The notes beneath the pieces were generated by a model, which saw only the letters and a program-made list of their open reading frames with translations, did no database searches and was not told where the DNA came from. 64,000 nt of DNA from Cupriavidus sp. EM10 (lineage in GTDB: Bacteria; Pseudomonadota; Gammaproteobacteria; Burkholderiales; Burkholderiaceae), in assembly GCF_018729255.1 (NCBI RefSeq), contig NZ_CP076060.1:1984001-2048000 (forward strand), in the 5' to 3' direction. Below, one piece after another: positions 60,995 to 64,000 of the stretch; the first letter of the stretch is position 1, and every line of letters begins with the position of its first letter. A program made the translations under genes and the position numbers.

Positions 60995-61519
60995 CTGCCC
61001 CCGGACGAATCCCGGAGCACTGGAGATTGCAGATACAGCGAGGCCGAAGCCACCGCCATCTCATCGCGCAGCCAGCTCGCCTGCCAAATGCAGCGCAGCC
61101 GTGCGCACCTCGTTCATTTGCATCGAATTGCCGGGTCGATCCGGCAGGAGATCGTCCGGCGCTGGCCTGATTCACCAGTCAACGGACCTCTTGCGTCGCG
61201 CCTTCTCCCTTCGGGGCGGACATTCGCCTGGACCACCGGATGGCCAAGACGGCAAGAAACAAGACGATATCGGCTCAGGTAACCCTGCCCTGACCGGCGC
61301 CATCTTCCCAACCGCAGCCGGTCTTTTAACCAGATCTTTTGAACCGGATGGACTGTGGAGACGTTTCCGACGCACCGGGGCGGACGAAAACCCTGGGCAC
61401 GCTCCCCAGATCAGGGATGCGGCCCCAGCGGCGCCCAGAGCATGGTGCGGCGCGATACCGTGGTTCTCGGGATTGTATGGCATTCCCGGTCCCGCCCGCA
61501 ACCCGCCCCTGTGGCCGAT
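60995..61519. other. Intergenic region holding the 6S RNA candidate
   Basis: No credible protein gene is seen between scpB and the SafE/TauE-like gene. Besides the 6S RNA candidate there is a minus-strand promoter-like pair TTGCGG (61501-61496) and TACAAT (61477-61472) with an 18-base spacer. It could drive a longer 6S precursor, as the distal promoter does in E. coli. The 150 bases before scpB show nothing definite. Confidence 0.5.
61147..61310 (-). ncRNA. ssrS: Probable 6S RNA
   Basis: On the minus strand the sequence CCTGAGCCGATAT (61279-61267) is identical to the conserved 5' part of E. coli 6S RNA. Downstream, GCGACG and a 3' segment GCGCCGGACGATCTCC correspond in order to the E. coli 3' conserved parts. 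The ends can pair: GGA-A-GAT near 61308-61302 with ATCTCC at 61152-61147 (one bulged A), closing a long rod of about 164 bases. 6S RNA mimics an open promoter and binds sigma70 holoenzyme. No promoter was placed with confidence. Recognition is from memory of the E. coli sequence, not a search. Confidence 0.7.
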
Positions 61520-62287
61520 TCAGAACACCACGCAAAACCCGTGGTGGGCCAGAGTGTCCGGAAGCCATATCGAGCGGGCCACGCCCAGCACCCCGAAACC
61601 GATCACCAGCAACCCCGACGCCACACGCACCGCCGGCTTGCGCGAGAGTTGCCGGAGATATCCGGATAGCCCCGAAATCACCAGGAGGTTGGGCAGCGTG
61701 CCCAGACCAAAGGCACCCATTACCAGCGCCCCCGACACGGCGTTGCCTGCAAGCAATGCCAGCGCGAGTGCGCCATAAACCATCCCGCAGGGCACCAGTC
61801 CCCACGCCAGGCCCATGCCGTAGCGCCGCAACATCGGCGTGGTTCGTGGCTTGCCCCGCAGTGGTATCGGCCATCGCGCGGTCATGGCACGCGCGCGCTG
61901 CACCACATGCACCGCGGCAAGCGACGCCAGCCGTTCGATCCAGTCGGAACGCATGGCGCGTCCGCGCAGTAACCACATGCCGGTGAGCACCAGCATCACG
62001 CTGCCCGCTGCGTAAAGCCATCGCTGCAATGGCAGATATTCTTGACGCCATACGGTCGCGCCCACGGCACCCATCACCGCACCCAGCAGCATGTAAGTCG
62101 TGACGCGACCCGCATGCATGATGCACAGCGCGGCCCACCAATGACGCGTGGAACGGTGTATGACAATTGCCACATTGCTGGCACGTTTCTGCTCCGCAGC
62201 AATAGCAATTCCTCCACACATGGCAGCGCAATGCATGCCACCAAGCAGGGCCATCAGAAAAACGCTTAAAAGCACACCAAATGGCAA
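61520..62287 (-). CDS. SafE/TauE-like (DsbD-like TM) membrane protein
   Basis: This 255-residue protein with about six membrane helices starts at TTG 62287, with GAGGA four bases upstream; GTG 62275 is the alternative. The GGMHCAAMCGGIAIA motif near residue 17 and WGLVPCGMVYGALALALLAG near 160 contain the paired Cys typical of this DsbD_2-type family. Members near cco genes assist copper or cytochrome oxidase assembly. The neighbourhood (fnr, ccoG, ccoH) supports that reading, which remains inferred. Confidence 0.82.
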   Translation of the reverse strand: MPFGVLLSVFLMALLGGMHCAAMCGGIAIAAEQKRASNVAIVIHRSTRHWWAALCIMHAGRVTTYMLLGAVMGAVGATVWRQEYLPLQRWLYAAGSVMLVLTGMWLLRGRAMRSDWIERLASLAAVHVVQRARAMTARWPIPLRGKPRTTPMLRRYGMGLAWGLVPCGMVYGALALALLAGNAVSGALVMGAFGLGTLPNLLVISGLSGYLRQLSRKPAVRVASGLLVIGFGVLGVARSIWLPDTLAHHGFCVVF

Positions 62288-62372
62288 CTGTTCCTCGCTT
62301 CTGCGTCACATGACGCTGTAAAATGCCTGCATCGCGCCCTCGCTGCAAGCGCATTCATCACGAGCACTTCAA

Positions 62373-63098
62373 TTGTTGACTTCCATTCCCGTCACCGAGA
62401 TGTCGCCCCGTTGTTCGACGTGTTCCATGGGTCAGCTTTGCCTGCCCGTCGGGATGTCGCAACAAGACCTGGCGAAGATGGACACGCTCGTTCAGGAACG
62501 CGTGCGTGTTCACAAGGGCGAAACGCTTTATCGCATGGGCGAACCGCTCAATGCGGTCTACGCCATTCGCTTTGGCACACTGAAGACGCACGTCACCATG
62601 GAAGACGGGCGCACCCAGATCACCGGCTTTCACCTGCCCGGTGAAGTCATTGGCCTCGACGGCCTCAGCGAGATGCAGCATGCATCCGACGCGACCGCGC
62701 TGGAAGACGCTGAAGTCTGCGTCGTGCGCTATGACGACCTGCAATCGCTGTCGGGTACCCTGCCCTCGCTGCAAGGCCAGTTCCTTCGCCTGATGAGCAA
62801 GGAAATCTCGCAGGACCAGGTCATGCTGATCACGCTGGGCTCGATGCGTGCTGAAGAACGCCTGGCTGCCTTTCTCGTCAACATGTCCGAACGCCTGTCG
62901 GCACGCGGCTACTCGTCCACCGAGTTCGTGCTGCGCATGAGCCGCGAGGAAATCGGCAGCTACCTCGGCCTGAAGCTCGAGACCGTCAGCCGCCTGTTCT
63001 CGCGCTTTGCCGAAGCCGGCCTGATCCACATCCGTCAGCGACATGTGAAGCTCGTCGATATGGCAGGCATCAAGCAGGTGTACAGCCGGTCCTGCTGA
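62373..63098 (+). CDS. fnr: Fnr-type oxygen-responsive regulator
   Basis: The TTG at 62373 gives 241 residues; ATG 62400 would leave only four residues before the first Cys and is less likely. Iron-sulfur ligands are RCSTCSMGQLCLPVG plus a distant Cys in EDAEVCVVRYDDL. The cNMP-binding-like beta roll holds FGTLKTHVTMEDGRTQITGF, and the HTH is MSREEIGSYLGLKLETVSRL (ExxSR recognition helix). It senses oxygen loss and activates anaerobic and cbb3 oxidase genes, which lie beside it. Confidence 0.94.
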   Translation: MLTSIPVTEMSPRCSTCSMGQLCLPVGMSQQDLAKMDTLVQERVRVHKGETLYRMGEPLNAVYAIRFGTLKTHVTMEDGRTQITGFHLPGEVIGLDGLSEMQHASDATALEDAEVCVVRYDDLQSLSGTLPSLQGQFLRLMSKEISQDQVMLITLGSMRAEERLAAFLVNMSERLSARGYSSTEFVLRMSREEIGSYLGLKLETVSRLFSRFAEAGLIHIRQRHVKLVDMAGIKQVYSRSC

Positions 63099-63130
63099 CG
63101 CAGCCCTCGTACATAGGACTTCACGACAAA

Positions 63131-63161
63131 GGCCGCGCCGGAGCATATCCGGCGCGGCCTT
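63131..63161. terminator. Bidirectional terminator between fnr and cco genes
   Basis: AGGCCGCGCCGGA-GCATA-TCCGGCGCGGCCT is followed by TCTTGTTTT on the plus strand and preceded by an A-containing stretch. It ends fnr and probably the convergent cco operon. Confidence 0.85.
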
Positions 63162-63190
63162 CTTGTTTTGCAGTGCATATTTCGCATTGC

Positions 63191-63436
63191 CTATTCGAGT
63201 TCTTCGGTGTCGCTAAGCTTCACCGGCATTGTGTACAACGTGAGTCCACTGGACAGCGCGCAGAACAGCCACGCCACCAGGAATCCCACGGTGTAGATCG
63301 CCTGCCGCGAGGCTTCCACCGGTTGTCCGAAGAAACTCAGATCGCCGGGATCCACCACCGAGAACACCACCGCCGTCGCCGCACCGCCCATCAAGAACGC
63401 CGGCCACAGCACCCACATCAGCCAGCGCAGTCTCAT
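63191..63436 (-). CDS. Conserved two-TM protein of the cco operon
   Basis: This 81-residue protein has two membrane helices (WLMWVLWPAFLMGGAATAVV and YTVGFLVAWLFCALSSGLTL) and an acidic tail. Its start overlaps the ccoH stop by ATGA. Proteins of this kind follow fixGH/ccoGH in Burkholderiales. It may belong to cbb3 oxidase assembly, but there is no direct evidence. Confidence 0.78.
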   Translation of the reverse strand: MRLRWLMWVLWPAFLMGGAATAVVFSVVDPGDLSFFGQPVEASRQAIYTVGFLVAWLFCALSSGLTLYTMPVKLSDTEELE

Positions 63437-63639
63437 GGGCGCCTCGCAGCCGGTTCAACGCGATGGGCAGCTTTTTCGACGACCAGTCCGTGGCGGGTCG
63501 CGTCGGTCACCGGCACATCGGCATGGGTGTTAGCCAGCCAGATCGTAATGCCGCAACCGACCATTGCCAGCAGCGGACCACTCATCAGAATCCAGGGCCA
63601 TGGCTCGCGGTACCAGGGCTTTGCGGGGTGTTGGGTCAT
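63433..63639 (-). CDS. ccoH: CcoH/FixH-like protein, short form
   Basis: The start at 63639 gives 68 residues: MTQHPAKPWYREPWPWILMS, then a membrane helix GPLLAMVGCGITIWLANTHA, then TDATRHGLVVEKA. PWYRxPWPWxLMxGP is the FixH N-terminal signature. Typical FixH proteins are about 150 residues with a periplasmic beta domain, which is absent here. Position between ccoG and a small cco-linked gene supports the assignment. It may be a natural short form. Confidence 0.75.
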   Translation of the reverse strand: MTQHPAKPWYREPWPWILMSGPLLAMVGCGITIWLANTHADVPVTDATRHGLVVEKAAHRVEPAARRP

Positions 63640-63686
63640 TGCGCTCTCCTGTTGGCGTCGGTCCCGATTCAGCATCCGTGACAGCA

Positions 63687-64000
63687 TCACAGATTGCGAG
63701 GGACGATAAAACTCGTGCTCTGCCGGATATCCACCTTGCGCTCGGCTGCGGTCTCGGCGGTGACGGTTACCTCTATCTTGTGCGTTCCCTGCGTTGCATC
63801 GTCGATGGGCACGCGAATCCGGATTGGCAGCAGGCGGTTCGAAGTCGGCGACAAAGACCCCGCGCCGTGATCGTATTCCACCATCAGGCCCTTCAAGTCG
63901 TCGCTCTGCGCCTGCACGTGGAACTTCATTGGCGCCTCTGTCGCATTGATCAGTTGCAGGCGGTACACGTTCTCGATCCAGCGGCCTTCCACTTCGCGCC
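63687..64000 (-). CDS. ccoG: CcoG/FixG C-terminal domain (5' part outside window)
   Basis: The visible 104 residues read GRWIENVYRLQLINATEAPM, then HVQAQSDDLKGLMVEYDHGA, then RLLPIRIRVPIDDATQGTHK, the Ig-like FixG C-terminal domain. The ferredoxin-like iron-sulfur part lies beyond base 64000. CcoG reduces copper for cbb3 oxidase assembly. It is followed 47 bases later by ccoH. Both are read leftwards, so ccoNOQP are expected just right of the window. Confidence 0.88.
   Translation of the reverse strand, partial: REVEGRWIENVYRLQLINATEAPMKFHVQAQSDDLKGLMVEYDHGAGSLSPTSNRLLPIRIRVPIDDATQGTHKIEVTVTAETAAERKVDIRQSTSFIVPRNL

Noticed and set aside
60972..61778. Plus-strand frames of up to 340 codons over scpB and the 6S RNA region
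   Set aside because: They are Pro/Arg-rich, cross the scpB start and the SafE/TauE-like gene in antisense, and contain no domain.
1..64000. CRISPR array
   Set aside because: No regularly spaced direct repeats with unique spacers were seen. The only tandem repeats are the short iteron-like units at 25581-25608.

Overview
The window reads as the chromosome of a GC-rich Burkholderiales betaproteobacterium, most likely Cupriavidus or a close Ralstonia relative. I base this on the rimP-nusA-infB-rbfA-truB and scpB-rluB gene order, an Fnr regulator beside the cbb3-oxidase assembly genes, and codon use. The genus is inferred from gene content, not from a search.

Bases 1 to about 36754 are a prophage of at least 36.7 kb. 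Its left end lies outside the window. Its right end abuts the 3' end of an intact tRNA-His(GUG) gene (36755-36831), with a tyrosine integrase directly next to it, so tRNA-His is the probable attachment site. The late genes run leftwards on the minus strand: small regulators, replication genes, portal, Bbp19-like protein, scaffold, capsid, tail tubes, two acetyltransferases, internal virion proteins, terminase, tail fibre, holin. This is a T7/BPP-1-like podovirus virion module joined to a lambda-like lysogeny module. The repressor (26969-27630) is flanked on each side by three evenly spaced copies of a TAAGG-N5-CCTTA operator. The rightward early operon (27876-36647) carries tiny membrane proteins, a RecE-like nuclease with RecT, a PAPS-reductase-like enzyme, many unknown accessory genes, an excisionase-like protein and the integrase.

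Bases 36755 to 64000 are host chromosome. In order they hold tRNA-His, two small unknown genes, dusA, a 24-residue membrane protein, an FMN reductase, an enoyl-CoA hydratase/HIBYL-CoA hydrolase-like gene, a chemoreceptor, a sterol-desaturase-like oxygenase and typA. Next come a marR-outer-membrane-factor-emrA-emrB efflux operon, the truB-rbfA-infB-nusA-rimP translation operon read leftwards, rluB, scpB, a probable 6S RNA, a SafE/TauE-like membrane protein, fnr, and the end of a cco (fix) operon.

The most consequential observation concerns sequence quality. At thirteen places a gene is broken and would be restored by adding exactly one base, nearly always in a homopolymer. Four of these are in the chromosome, including the essential gene truB. 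Uniform single-base deficits in phage and housekeeping genes point to assembly errors more than to prophage decay. Annotations of split genes should be read with this in mind.
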